The notes below the pieces were generated by a model. That model did no database searches and had not been told where the DNA came from. It saw nothing but the letters and a program-made list of their open reading frames with translations. Shown here one piece after another: positions 6,289-13,118 of a DNA stretch of 14,902 nucleotides (position 1 is its first letter; every line of letters begins with the position of its first letter). A program made the translations under genes and the position numbers. The DNA is from Candidatus Latescibacteria bacterium 4484_181. Lineage in GTDB: Bacteria > Latescibacterota > MVCY01. Location: positions 1-14,902 of the forward strand of contig MVCY01000017.1 in assembly GCA_002049985.1 (NCBI GenBank). The letters run 5' to 3'.

Positions 6289-7632
6289 TCACTCCATCAA
6301 AGCAGAGACTTCGGCGAATTTCTCCTTCAACAGCGGGTAGAGCGACTGGTAAATCGGGTACAATTGATTGTAAATACGGACATTGTCTTCAATTGGTTGG
6401 GTAGTGGCCGTAATCTCTACGGTCTGGTCTGTGGCCTCAACCAGATCTGACCACACTCCGGTTCCCACGCCGGCCATAAGGGCTGCTCCGAAAGCCGGGC
6501 CTTCCCGAGAAGTATTCACGGTAACGCCAAACCACACCCCTTTTGCGTGCGGATCCCGGTGGGGTGTCCTCTCACCCATCAGGTGCGGCAGAAAAATCAG
6601 GCCCTCGCTGCCCGGGCCGATCCCTTCTGCTTCTCTGGTCAAAATCTCGTAGGAGTCTACGCCGGAAAGCTCTTCTGTCTTCGCCTCCAATCCACCTATG
6701 GTATCGCGAAACCACCGGAAGGAGCCACCCGCACTGAGCACCACTCCCATCAGATACCATTTACAAGGCACACTGTGACAGAAGCTGTGGACCCTCATCT
6801 GGGGGTCAACCTTGAGCCTGTCAGTATAGGCGAATACTACCCCCGAGGTACCGATGCTGGAGAGTACTCGGCCCGGTTTAACAATCCCGCTTCCTACCGC
6901 TCCACAGGTATTGTCGGCACCCCCTCCCACCACAGGAGTACCAACCTTCAGACCCGTAAGCTGAGCAGCCTCCCTGGTAATACGGCCGCAGATGTCGGTA
7001 GATTCATAAACTTCAGGTAGCCAGGAGGAAGGAATCTGGAGCCTCTGTAGCATCTGTGCTGACCAGCCCCGATTCTTCACGTCAAACAGGAGTGTGCCAG
7101 CCGCATCAGAGACCTCGGTAGCTAACTCCCCAGTGAGTTTGAATCGAATGTAATCCTTGGGAAGAAGTACTGTTTTAACCTGAGCATAGATGGCCGGTTC
7201 ATTCTCCCGCAGCCAGACGATTTTAGGGGCAGTGAACCCTTCGAAGGCAAAATTGGAAACATATTCCCGAAGCCCTTCTACTCCTACCCTATCCACTATC
7301 CACTGGCACTGCTTTTTAGTACGGGTGTCGCACCAGAGAATGGAAGGACGCAGAACCCTGTTGTGCCGGTCAAGAAACACGGAGCTGTGCATCTGACCTG
7401 AAAGGCCTATTCCTAGAATTGATTCCGCCCCGATGCCGGACTGGTTCAGCGCCTTCCGGACAGATTCTACTGCTGCCTTCCACCAGTGGCCAGGATCCTG
7501 CTCAGCCCAGTTAGGATGGGGAGTAGAAAGGGGATATCCAACAATCGAACCTGATATTACCTTTCCGTTTGTATCTATAAGAATCGTTTTTGTAGCCGTG
7601 GTGCCAACATCGATTCCCAACAGATGAGACAT
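6289..7632 (-). CDS. xylB: Xylulokinase-like FGGY carbohydrate kinase with an apparent internal deletion
   Basis: FGGY kinases of this type phosphorylate D-xylulose or related sugars. The N-terminal half is well preserved: GIDVGTTATKT at residues 6-16, GLSGQMHSSVFLD, and GGGADNTCGAVGSG with the catalytic-type Asp followed by SSIGTSGVV. The protein is 447 aa against about 480-510 for XylB. The shortfall sits at one place: FGVTVNTSR (ending at residue 376, near 6505) runs directly into EGPAFGAALMAGVG. Relatives have about 55-65 residues here, holding the VLEGVAFALRD helix and the GGGAxSxxWRQ nucleotide-binding motif. The frame is intact, but ATP binding is probably impaired. ATG at 7632 has AAGGA 7 nt upstream. 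No xylose isomerase or sugar transporter is nearby, so the substrate is uncertain. Confidence 0.83.
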   Translation of the reverse strand: MSHLLGIDVGTTATKTILIDTNGKVISGSIVGYPLSTPHPNWAEQDPGHWWKAAVESVRKALNQSGIGAESILGIGLSGQMHSSVFLDRHNRVLRPSILWCDTRTKKQCQWIVDRVGVEGLREYVSNFAFEGFTAPKIVWLRENEPAIYAQVKTVLLPKDYIRFKLTGELATEVSDAAGTLLFDVKNRGWSAQMLQRLQIPSSWLPEVYESTDICGRITREAAQLTGLKVGTPVVGGGADNTCGAVGSGIVKPGRVLSSIGTSGVVFAYTDRLKVDPQMRVHSFCHSVPCKWYLMGVVLSAGGSFRWFRDTIGGLEAKTEELSGVDSYEILTREAEGIGPGSEGLIFLPHLMGERTPHRDPHAKGVWFGVTVNTSREGPAFGAALMAGVGTGVWSDLVEATDQTVEITATTQPIEDNVRIYNQLYPIYQSLYPLLKEKFAEVSALME

Positions 7633-7661
7633 AGTCTTTTCCTTCGGCTCTGAGACTTTAT

Positions 7662-7690
7662 AAAATAAAACATAAATAGAAAGATGTCAA
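7662..7690 (-). promoter_or_regulatory. Sigma70-type promoter for xylB-cmk-plsC-ispH-rpsA-mtaB
   Basis: On the minus strand TTGACA (7690-7685, perfect -35) is followed by a 17-nt spacer and TATTTT (7667-7662, 4 of 6 to the -10 consensus). It lies in the only A+T-rich part of the 115-bp gap between mutL and xylB, about 30 nt upstream of the xylB ATG. It would drive the whole block down to mtaB unless internal promoters exist. Confidence 0.65.
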
Positions 7691-7747
7691 CATAAAAGTA
7701 GAGTATAAGCATTAAATGGGAATGGCCCCGGGGGCGGCGTAGAACGG

Positions 7748-9457
7748 TTATCTTCCAAATCGGTGGTCAAACTCCTCTAAGGGAATTTTTATCAGCGTAG
7801 GCCTTCCGTGGGGACATCTGAAGGGCTCTCTGGTAGCGAAAAGTTGGTCAATTAGAGCCTGCATCTCCTCTGGTGAAAGCTTGTCTCCGGTTTTGATAGC
7901 CGTTTTACAGGCATAAGAGGCGGCCAATCTCTGTTTTAACCCGGAAGAAACCCCCCCTGAATTTAGCACTTCGTCTATTATTTCTACCAAAGTCTCCCCA
8001 TGCCCCCAGTGTTTCAGTCCGGCAGGGATAGCATCTACTACCACTGTCCCGGGCCCGAACTGCCGAATACCGAACCCCATCAGCTCCAGCAGAGGCGCTA
8101 TGTCCTCCATAACCTGAAGCTGAGCTGGAGTGAGCTCTAAAACCAGAGGGAAGAGAAGCTGTTGGGCTGTGCCTGGTTTTCCCTCCAGATTCTGCATGGC
8201 TTCTTCGTAAATGACCCGCTCGGCAGCGGCATGTTGGTCCACCACGATCAGTCCGTTTTTGATCGGGGCCAGGATATATTTCTGATGGAGCTGCCACATT
8301 GAGACCGGCGGCTGCTGTTCTGCTGTCCCCTGTTCGGCGGCAGATTGCTTGCCTATCTCAGCTTGGGCAAGCACTGGCCGGGAAAAGGAGAAACTGGTCT
8401 GCTGCGCTGACGCTCTAAGTCGTTCGAAACCTTCCGTTTCCTCCAATCGCACCTCCGGGATTACCTCTTCGGTATGCAATGAATGCCTAACGGCGCGAAA
8501 CAGTTGATCGTGTATTAGACTCTCCTTAGAGAAACGCACCTCCTTTTTGGTGGGGTGAACATTCACGTCGACCATATGAGGGTCGAGATGTAGAAAGATC
8601 AGGAAGAAAGGATGGGCATCCTTGGGTAGAAGGCTGCCATAGCCCGCGGTAACTGCATGGGTTAATAGCCGGGAGATGATCGGTCGCCCGTTGACGAACA
8701 GAAGCTGATGAGCTCTGGATGTTTTGGCTATCTCGGGTTTTCCCAGAAACCCCTCAATACCAACCCCTTCTGATCGGAAAAGAAGGGTGACAGTTTTCTC
8801 CAGCAGGGTCTTTCCAAAGATTCCCTCTGCCCTCTTCCGGTATGAATCGTGTCGTTCCAGATACAAAAGTTCCCGCTCTTCGTGAAGCAGGCGAAAGCTT
8901 ATCTCGGGATAAGCCAGAGCTAAGTTGCTGATGGCAGCAGTGATGTGTCGCATCTCTGTCACCTCAGCCTTCAGGAATTTCCTTCGGACAGGGGTGTTGA
9001 AGAAGAGATTTTGCACCGTGACAGTGGTGCCCGTATCCCTTCCCACGTCGGACACATCTCTTATTGCACCAGCCTCAGCCACTATTCTGGTTCCGACCAC
9101 ATCTTCGGCCTGGCACGTCTCCAGGACCAATTGGGAGACGGATGCGATGCTGGGCAGTGCTTCCCCTCGAAACCCAAGGGTGAGAACATTTGTTAAACTG
9201 GAGTCGCTCTGGAGCTTGCTGGTAGCGTGGCGTCTTAGTGACAGGACGGCATCTTCCCGTGACATCCCCATCCCATTGTCTGCCACCCTAATCAGGCGGG
9301 CTCCAGCAGCCTTCACCTCGATTGTAATTCGCGTAGCACCCGCATCAATGGAATTCTCCACTAGCTCCTTCACCACCGAGGCTGGACGCTCCACCACCTC
9401 GCCGGCTGCGATCTTGTTAACCAAATCGTCTGGCAATATCTTCACTTTGCCCGACAT
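7748..9457 (-). CDS. mutL: DNA mismatch repair protein MutL, endonuclease type
   Basis: MutL couples mismatch recognition by MutS to strand incision. The GHKL ATPase motifs are present: ELVENSIDAGA, VADNGMGM and GFRGEALPSIASV. The C-terminal dimerisation and nuclease domain carries DQHAAAERVIYE (407-418), matching DQHA-x2-E-x4-E. It also has YACKTAIK and FRCPHGRPT (C548, H550), the metal-site elements of nicking MutL proteins. Length, 569 aa, is a little under the usual 600-650 because the linker (about residues 335-390) is short. ATG at 9457 is preceded by AAAGGG. Upstream is its own promoter; downstream, after 115 bp, comes the xylB-like gene. MutS is not in the window. Confidence 0.95.
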   Translation of the reverse strand: MSGKVKILPDDLVNKIAAGEVVERPASVVKELVENSIDAGATRITIEVKAAGARLIRVADNGMGMSREDAVLSLRRHATSKLQSDSSLTNVLTLGFRGEALPSIASVSQLVLETCQAEDVVGTRIVAEAGAIRDVSDVGRDTGTTVTVQNLFFNTPVRRKFLKAEVTEMRHITAAISNLALAYPEISFRLLHEERELLYLERHDSYRKRAEGIFGKTLLEKTVTLLFRSEGVGIEGFLGKPEIAKTSRAHQLLFVNGRPIISRLLTHAVTAGYGSLLPKDAHPFFLIFLHLDPHMVDVNVHPTKKEVRFSKESLIHDQLFRAVRHSLHTEEVIPEVRLEETEGFERLRASAQQTSFSFSRPVLAQAEIGKQSAAEQGTAEQQPPVSMWQLHQKYILAPIKNGLIVVDQHAAAERVIYEEAMQNLEGKPGTAQQLLFPLVLELTPAQLQVMEDIAPLLELMGFGIRQFGPGTVVVDAIPAGLKHWGHGETLVEIIDEVLNSGGVSSGLKQRLAASYACKTAIKTGDKLSPEEMQALIDQLFATREPFRCPHGRPTLIKIPLEEFDHRFGR

Positions 9458-9527
9458 AAGATTCCCTTTGTATGCTCCTTAAAGTATTAGCCTTATCTTT
9501 CATAGACCTGCCGTATTTGCTGGTATA

Positions 9528-9556
9528 AACATAATCGATTTTGAATGAAAAGTCAA
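9528..9556 (-). promoter_or_regulatory. Sigma70-type promoter for mutL
   Basis: On the minus strand TTGACT (9556-9551) is followed by a 17-nt A+T-rich spacer and TATGTT (9533-9528). It lies about 70 nt upstream of the mutL ATG in the divergent spacer shared with ssrA. Both boxes are close to consensus and the spacing is optimal. Confidence 0.6.
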
Positions 9557-9633
9557 GGTTGGTGCAATCTATTCTCCCCTCATATTGGAGAGTCCTCAGC
9601 AATATCCCGCTCTGGGTTAACCGAAAAAAAGAC

Positions 9634-9662
9634 TTGACAGCCTGATGGAAAGGACTTACATT
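9634..9662 (+). promoter_or_regulatory. Sigma70-type promoter for ssrA
   Basis: TTGACA at 9634-9639 (perfect -35) is followed by a 17-nt spacer and TACATT at 9657-9662 (4 of 6). Transcription would start near 9669, giving a 5' leader of about ten nucleotides to be trimmed by RNase P to the tmRNA acceptor stem at 9680. Confidence 0.7.
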
Positions 9663-9679
9663 TATTCTGGTGCAATATG

Positions 9680-10035
9680 GGGGGCGAAAGGTTTCGACGG
9701 GGATAAAGCAGATGGGGAAGGCGTGCCGAGCTCCCAATAGCTCGCAAAACAATTGGGATATAAATTTAAGTGCAGACTATTCTTATGCACTGGCTGCCTA
9801 ATTGATGGCGGTCCGTCCTCCTTAGCTACGCCCACAGAGGCTAAGGCAGGGCGTCGAGACTGGCGGGCTGGCCCGGTCCTTGGGTCCGGGAGGGCCGGGT
9901 GAGATCGAACCGGACTGGCTGCCTGAAGATCCTGTCTGTCGGAGCCTCAGGCAGTGAGATTTAATTGACAGACTACGCACGTAGATTTCCCTGTCGAAAT
10001 ATCTCCGGACGCGGGTTCAATTCCCGCCGCCTCCA
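9680..10035 (+). ncRNA. ssrA: Transfer-messenger RNA (tmRNA)
   Basis: tmRNA rescues stalled ribosomes and tags the unfinished peptide for proteolysis. The 5' acceptor strand GGGGGCG (9680-9686) leads into the invariant-type AAAGGTTTCGACGGGG. It pairs with CGCCTCC (10028-10034, one G-U pair), followed by discriminator A at 10035. The T arm is GCGGG-TTCAATT-CCCGC. The 3' block GACTACGCACGTAGA is also typical. The one-piece tmRNA is 356 nt, a normal length. The tag frame starts with resume codon GCA at 9772 and ends with TAA at 9799-9801, encoding ADYSYALAA. CCA is not encoded: CTC follows the discriminator, so the tail must be added by nucleotidyltransferase. This is the only plus-strand gene in the window. 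Confidence 0.96.
9772..9801 (+). other. tmRNA proteolysis-tag reading frame
   Basis: Codons GCA GAC TAT TCT TAT GCA CTG GCT GCC TAA encode ADYSYALAA. With the alanine carried by tmRNA itself the tag is AADYSYALAA. The hydrophobic ALAA end is the recognised degradation signal for ClpXP-type proteases. Nine encoded residues is one fewer than the ten of E. coli. The frame follows an A+T-rich TTTAAGT, the usual context for the resume codon. Confidence 0.9.
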
Positions 10036-10044
10036 CTCTGTAGC

Positions 10045-10076
10045 AAAAGGCCGCTTCCTTTGGAAAGCGGCCTTTT
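10045..10076. terminator. Bidirectional intrinsic terminator between ssrA and etfA
   Basis: AAAAGGCCGCTT (10045-10056) pairs perfectly over 12 bp with AAGCGGCCTTTT (10065-10076) around an 8-nt loop. The A-tract on one side and T-tract on the other give a U-run in both directions. It therefore ends the plus-strand ssrA transcript 10 nt after the tmRNA, and the minus-strand etfBA transcript about 30 nt after the etfA stop. Confidence 0.88.
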
Positions 10077-10103
10077 CTCCAATATGCCCAGGGAGAATCT
10101 TGG

Positions 10104-11300
10104 TTACTTTCGCAGTCTCCTTTTGAATTGCTGGGTTAACAGGGGCACGATCTCAAACAAGTCACCGACGATACCGTAGGTTGCGATGTCAAATATAGGT
10201 GCATCCGGGTCTTTGTTTATAGCCACGATTACCTCCGATGTCTTCATGCCTGCCTGATGCTGGATGGCTCCGGAGATACCGCAGGCAAAATAGACGCGAG
10301 GACGCACAGTCCTGCCCGTCTGTCCTACCTGATGTGGATAGGAGATCCAGCCTGCGTCTACAGCCGCCCGGGATGCCCCCACTGCTGCTCCCAAGACATC
10401 GGCTAAGTCTTCAATAAGCCTAAAATTATCTGCTGCCCCCAACCCCCTGCCACCGGACACAATGATCTGCGCATCTGCCAGATTGACCGTTTCGGTGCTG
10501 GGGATAAAATTGATAATCTTGGTCAATATTTGATCTTCATTAAGGTCAAATGTCTCTCGGATCACCTCTCCGCCCTTGGTGTCCACCGGTTTGGGCATCT
10601 GCATCACCTTTGGCCTCACCGTAGCCATCTGAGGACGGCGGTGGGGACAGAGAATGGTGGCCATAATATTCCCCCCGAAGGCAGGGCGAGTCTGCACCAA
10701 CAGCCCCCTTTCCGGATCGATATCCAATTCCGTACAGTCGGCTGTAAGTCCTGTTTCCAGCTCTGTTGCCAGAGCACTGGCGAAATCACGACCAGTTGTG
10801 GTAGCCCCAGCCAGGACGAGCTCAGGTCTGTATTTCCTCACCAAGAGAGAAGCCGCAGTCACATAAGGACCAGTTCGGTAATGTTTTAAAATTGGATCTT
10901 CAATGCAGTGAACTCGGTCAGGACCAAACCTGAATAACTGCTCAACCAGAGGCGATATCTCATCTCCTAGGAGCATAGCCGAAAGATAGGTGGAGAGCTT
11001 ATCTGCTAGCTCTCTGCCTTTGCCTAAGAGTTCCAAGGAGACATGAGCGATCTGAGGGCCTTCGTGTTCGATAAATACCCATACACCCTGATATTCACTT
11101 ACATCTACCTTGGGTTGTTTTTCAACCTCACGTAAATAGAGAGCATGGAATTTACAGGAGTCCAGACAAGCACCGCACCCTGTGCATGACTCCTTGACAA
11201 CAGCCAATTTATTCACTATTTCTATGGCCCCAAAAGGGCAGGCCTTCACGCAGAGACCGCAGCCTTTACACTTCTCTTTTATCACCTCAAGCAATGGCAC
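10104..11300 (-). CDS. etfA: Electron transfer flavoprotein alpha subunit with N-terminal 2[4Fe-4S] ferredoxin domain
   Basis: EtfA carries FAD and, with EtfB, moves electrons between acyl-CoA-type dehydrogenases and ferredoxin or quinone partners. The first 50 residues are a ferredoxin domain: C11, C14, C17, C21 (CKGCGLCVKACP) and C39, C42, C45, C49 (CTGCGACLDSCK). The ETF alpha domain follows, with TTGRDFASALATEL, TRPAFGGNIMATI and, at the FAD site, SGGRGLG, GASRAAVDAGW, QVGQTG and GISGAIQH. Length is 398 aa, as expected for a ferredoxin-fused form against about 320 for plain EtfA. Fused forms are best known in anaerobes (lactate or caffeyl-CoA systems). The start is GTG at 11300, with GGAGG 6 nt upstream. 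The 220-bp gap from etfB is unusual for this pair. Confidence 0.95.
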   Translation of the reverse strand: MPLLEVIKEKCKGCGLCVKACPFGAIEIVNKLAVVKESCTGCGACLDSCKFHALYLREVEKQPKVDVSEYQGVWVFIEHEGPQIAHVSLELLGKGRELADKLSTYLSAMLLGDEISPLVEQLFRFGPDRVHCIEDPILKHYRTGPYVTAASLLVRKYRPELVLAGATTTGRDFASALATELETGLTADCTELDIDPERGLLVQTRPAFGGNIMATILCPHRRPQMATVRPKVMQMPKPVDTKGGEVIRETFDLNEDQILTKIINFIPSTETVNLADAQIIVSGGRGLGAADNFRLIEDLADVLGAAVGASRAAVDAGWISYPHQVGQTGRTVRPRVYFACGISGAIQHQAGMKTSEVIVAINKDPDAPIFDIATYGIVGDLFEIVPLLTQQFKRRLRK

Positions 11301-11330
11301 AACATACCTCCATTTCCTATTCTTCAGTTG

Positions 11331-11467
11331 CGAAATGGAAAATGCAAAGTGTAAGACAAAGAATCACTTCCTGTTGCGGTTTGATAACGCGATTTGCTAC
11401 AGCCTTAATTCTTTTGTAGTCTGACCTCGATTTTGCATTTTCCGATTTGCTATTTGCATTTTGCATC
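11331..11467. repeat. Inverted-repeat spacer element between etfB and etfA
   Basis: GGAAAATGCAAA (11337-11348) is repeated inverted as TTTGCATTTTCC (11432-11443), perfect over 12 bp and loosely extending another 5-7 bp (GCGAAAT against GCAAATC). Further TTTGCAT and TTTTGCATC copies follow to 11467. A shorter inverted repeat, TCAGAT/ATCTGA (11466-11486), adjoins it on the etfB side. No reading frame is supported. The element fills most of the 220-bp etfB-etfA spacer. TTTGCAT-type motifs of this kind recur in intergenic spacers of some uncultured bacteria, but I have not verified this by search. Confidence 0.6.
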
Positions 11468-11520
11468 AGATCTCTGAAAAATCTGACCTATTTGTCAAAA
11501 AACTGTCCTATGGAGAACGT

Positions 11521-12312
11521 CTAGATGACCTTCGAGGCGAACAGTTTATCCACCAGTTCCTTTACCACCTCTTCGGGCTCACCGGTGAGCTTCTGGCCCC
11601 CGGTTCTCTTGGGCGGGGAGAAGGTCCTTATCACCTGAGTGGGAGAACCCTCCAGGCCTATTCGGGAGGGAGAAGCTCCTATATCAATAGCACCCCAGGT
11701 GGGGATTTCTGCCTGCTTTGCCCGTTTCATCCTCAGCAGTGAAGGAAGACGAGGTTGATTGATGTCTTTAACCACTGTGAGCAGAGCGGGCAAGGGGCTT
11801 TCTACCACCTGGACTCCATTTTCCAGCAACCGTTCTACTTCGATCCTTCTTGATTCCCAGTCGATTTTCTTAACCTTGCAGACGTACGTTAGTTGAGGGA
11901 TGCCGAGTCTGTGGGCCACTCCTGGTCCTACCTGACCGGTATCGCCGTCCATGGCCTGTCGGCCGCAAAAGATAAGGTCCAAAGGACCAAGTTTTCTTAT
12001 GGCCATCGAGAGAGTGTAGGAGGTTGCCAGGGTATCCGAACCCGCGAAGGCTTTGTCAGTCACCAGCACCGCCTGGTCTGCTCCCATAGCCAGTGCCGTC
12101 CTCAGGGCCTCGGCCGCCTGAGGTGGGCCCATAGTGAGCACCGTCACTTTGCCTCCGAATCGCTCCCTGGTAAGCAAGGCCTCCTCGATTGCATACTCAT
12201 CAAAGGGGTTTATAATGCTGGAAACCCCCTCCCTTACCATAGTGTTCGTCTCCGGATCGAACCTCACATCCGTCGTCTCGGGTACCTGTTTAATGCATAC
12301 TACTGCGTGCAA
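11521..12312 (-). CDS. etfB: Electron transfer flavoprotein beta subunit
   Basis: EtfB pairs with EtfA and holds the second nucleotide or flavin site. The sequence opens with the family hallmark HAVVCIKQVPETTDVRFDP and continues with INPFDEYAIEEAL, TMGPPQAAEALRTALAMGAD and LIFCGRQAMDGDTGQVGP. The DGDTGQVGP loop resembles anaerobic, bifurcation-associated EtfB proteins rather than mitochondrial-type ones; that is a family-level inference. TTG at 12312 with GGAGGGACAG just upstream is chosen as start, giving 263 aa. The frame runs on to an upstream start at 12435, but those 41 residues have no family match and would begin inside the preceding terminator-like hairpin region. etfA lies downstream after 220 bp. 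Confidence 0.93.
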   Translation of the reverse strand: MHAVVCIKQVPETTDVRFDPETNTMVREGVSSIINPFDEYAIEEALLTRERFGGKVTVLTMGPPQAAEALRTALAMGADQAVLVTDKAFAGSDTLATSYTLSMAIRKLGPLDLIFCGRQAMDGDTGQVGPGVAHRLGIPQLTYVCKVKKIDWESRRIEVERLLENGVQVVESPLPALLTVVKDINQPRLPSLLRMKRAKQAEIPTWGAIDIGASPSRIGLEGSPTQVIRTFSPPKRTGGQKLTGEPEEVVKELVDKLFASKVI

Positions 12313-12426
12313 CTGTCCCTCCTTCTCTGACAAATTGGTTCTGTGGTCAACCGCAGGTTTTGAGTGAAAATTAACTAAAAAGTTGGTCAAAAAGCAACAC
12401 TTTTTTGTCTGCAAGGGAGACAAGAG

Positions 12427-12458
12427 AAGGGCCACCGGCTAGGAAGCCGATGGCCCTT
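12427..12458. terminator. Terminator-like hairpin between phaR-like gene and etfB
   Basis: AAGGGCCACCGGCT (12427-12440) and AGCCGATGGCCCTT (12445-12458) form a 14-bp stem with a 4-nt loop. Read as plus-strand RNA there is one C-A mismatch and a clean TTTTT tail. Read as minus-strand RNA the same position is a G-U pair, so the stem is unbroken, but the tail is the weaker TTCTCTTG. The only upstream gene is the minus-strand PhaR-like one, about 30 nt away, so it probably ends that transcript, perhaps incompletely. Confidence 0.75.
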
Positions 12459-12486
12459 TTTGAGAAACAGGGAGAAAGAGAGACCA

Positions 12487-13050
12487 CTACGCTCTACTCT
12501 CTAATCTTTCTACTATCTTGGTCAGAGCATCTATCTTTTGATTCAACTCGTCGATCTGTTCGCTCTGCCGGCGCATAAACTGGGGCATCAGTTCCTTCAC
12601 CCGTTCGTCGATCTTCTCTTTGAGCTCTGTAGTCTTCTTCTCCGCCCTGTCAAGGGCTTCCTTTACCAATTTGGCCTCCTCATTCTTAGGCTGCTCGCCC
12701 CTTTTGATCAGTTCGTCGAAGAATTTCTCCCTCTTTTCCCGACTGAGGTCCAAGGCACCAATGCCTGCCAGCATCGCCTTCTTGACTGCCTCTAACATCT
12801 CTGCACCCCCTTTCTGGATCAGTCTTCTGAACAGTTGCAGCGAGGTAGCCTCTCGCTGCCATCCCTTTGTCTGGCTCGCCAATATCTGTGAGAAGGTGTG
12901 AGAAGTGATATCTTCACCAGTTCTGTTGTCGAGCACCTGCACTTCAACACCGTTTTTCACCAGGGCAGCCAGATCATTCAGTGTGATGGTGCGTCTCTGT
13001 TCAGTGTCATAAAGTGTACGATTTACATACCTCTTAATTATCCTCGCCAT
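12487..13050 (-). CDS. phaR: PhaR-type polyhydroxyalkanoate synthesis regulator, DNA-binding
   Basis: Proteins of this family bind DNA through an N-terminal PHB_acc_N domain and, where studied, repress phasin and their own genes until PHA granules titrate them away. Residues 4-65 match that domain: IKRYVNRTLYDTEQRRTITL, DLAALVKNGVEVQVLDNRTGEDIT and FSQIL. Residues about 65-110 are helical, and the remainder (about 118-187) is strongly heptad-like and charged (ELNQKIDALTKIVERLES), suggesting a coiled-coil oligomerisation region. ATG at 13050 is preceded by GAGGAG. No PHA synthase or phasin is in the window; etfBA is the downstream neighbour. PHA function is inferred from the family only, and the protein may regulate something else here. 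Confidence 0.85.
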   Translation of the reverse strand: MARIIKRYVNRTLYDTEQRRTITLNDLAALVKNGVEVQVLDNRTGEDITSHTFSQILASQTKGWQREATSLQLFRRLIQKGGAEMLEAVKKAMLAGIGALDLSREKREKFFDELIKRGEQPKNEEAKLVKEALDRAEKKTTELKEKIDERVKELMPQFMRRQSEQIDELNQKIDALTKIVERLESRA

Positions 13051-13071
13051 TGTTTCTCCTCTCTTTTGCTA

Positions 13072-13100
13072 AATATAGTGCACCGCACCAAAAATGTCAA
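13072..13100 (-). promoter_or_regulatory. Strong sigma70-type promoter of the phaR-like gene
   Basis: On the minus strand TTGACA (13100-13095, perfect) is followed by a 17-nt spacer and TATATT (13077-13072, 5 of 6). The ATG is about 22 nt further on, so the leader is short. The EIIA stop codon lies only about 20 nt upstream of the -35 box. Confidence 0.78.
13079..13087. promoter_or_regulatory. Candidate operator TGC-N3-GCA inside the phaR promoter
   Basis: TGCACCGCA is a TGC/GCA inverted repeat with a 3-nt centre, placed in the spacer between the -35 and -10 boxes where a bound repressor would block polymerase. From memory, PhaR of Paracoccus binds CTGC-N3-4-GCAG-like sites, so autoregulation is plausible. 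The match is short and may be chance. Confidence 0.4.
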
Positions 13101-13118
13101 GAAAAAAATGGCCTCTTT

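Noticed and set aside
6289..7632. Calling the xylulokinase-like gene a pseudogene
   Set aside because: The frame, start site, promoter and both flanking domains are intact; only an internal in-frame segment is missing. Loss of function is likely but not shown.
7721..7740. GC-rich palindrome GGCCCCGGGGGC after mutL as a terminator
   Set aside because: It has no loop to fold around and no U-tract follows on the minus strand.
9417..9752. Minus-strand 111-codon reading frame running from inside ssrA into the start of mutL
   Set aside because: It overlaps the tmRNA and the mutL start in another frame, its translation resembles no protein family, and the spacer is better explained by the divergent mutL and ssrA promoters.
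12313..12435. Upstream start for etfB and promoter boxes in its leader (two TTGACC motifs)
   Set aside because: The 41 added residues match nothing in the family. Neither TTGACC has a convincing -10 at 16-18 nt, so no etfB promoter is claimed, although one may exist in this 174-bp leader.
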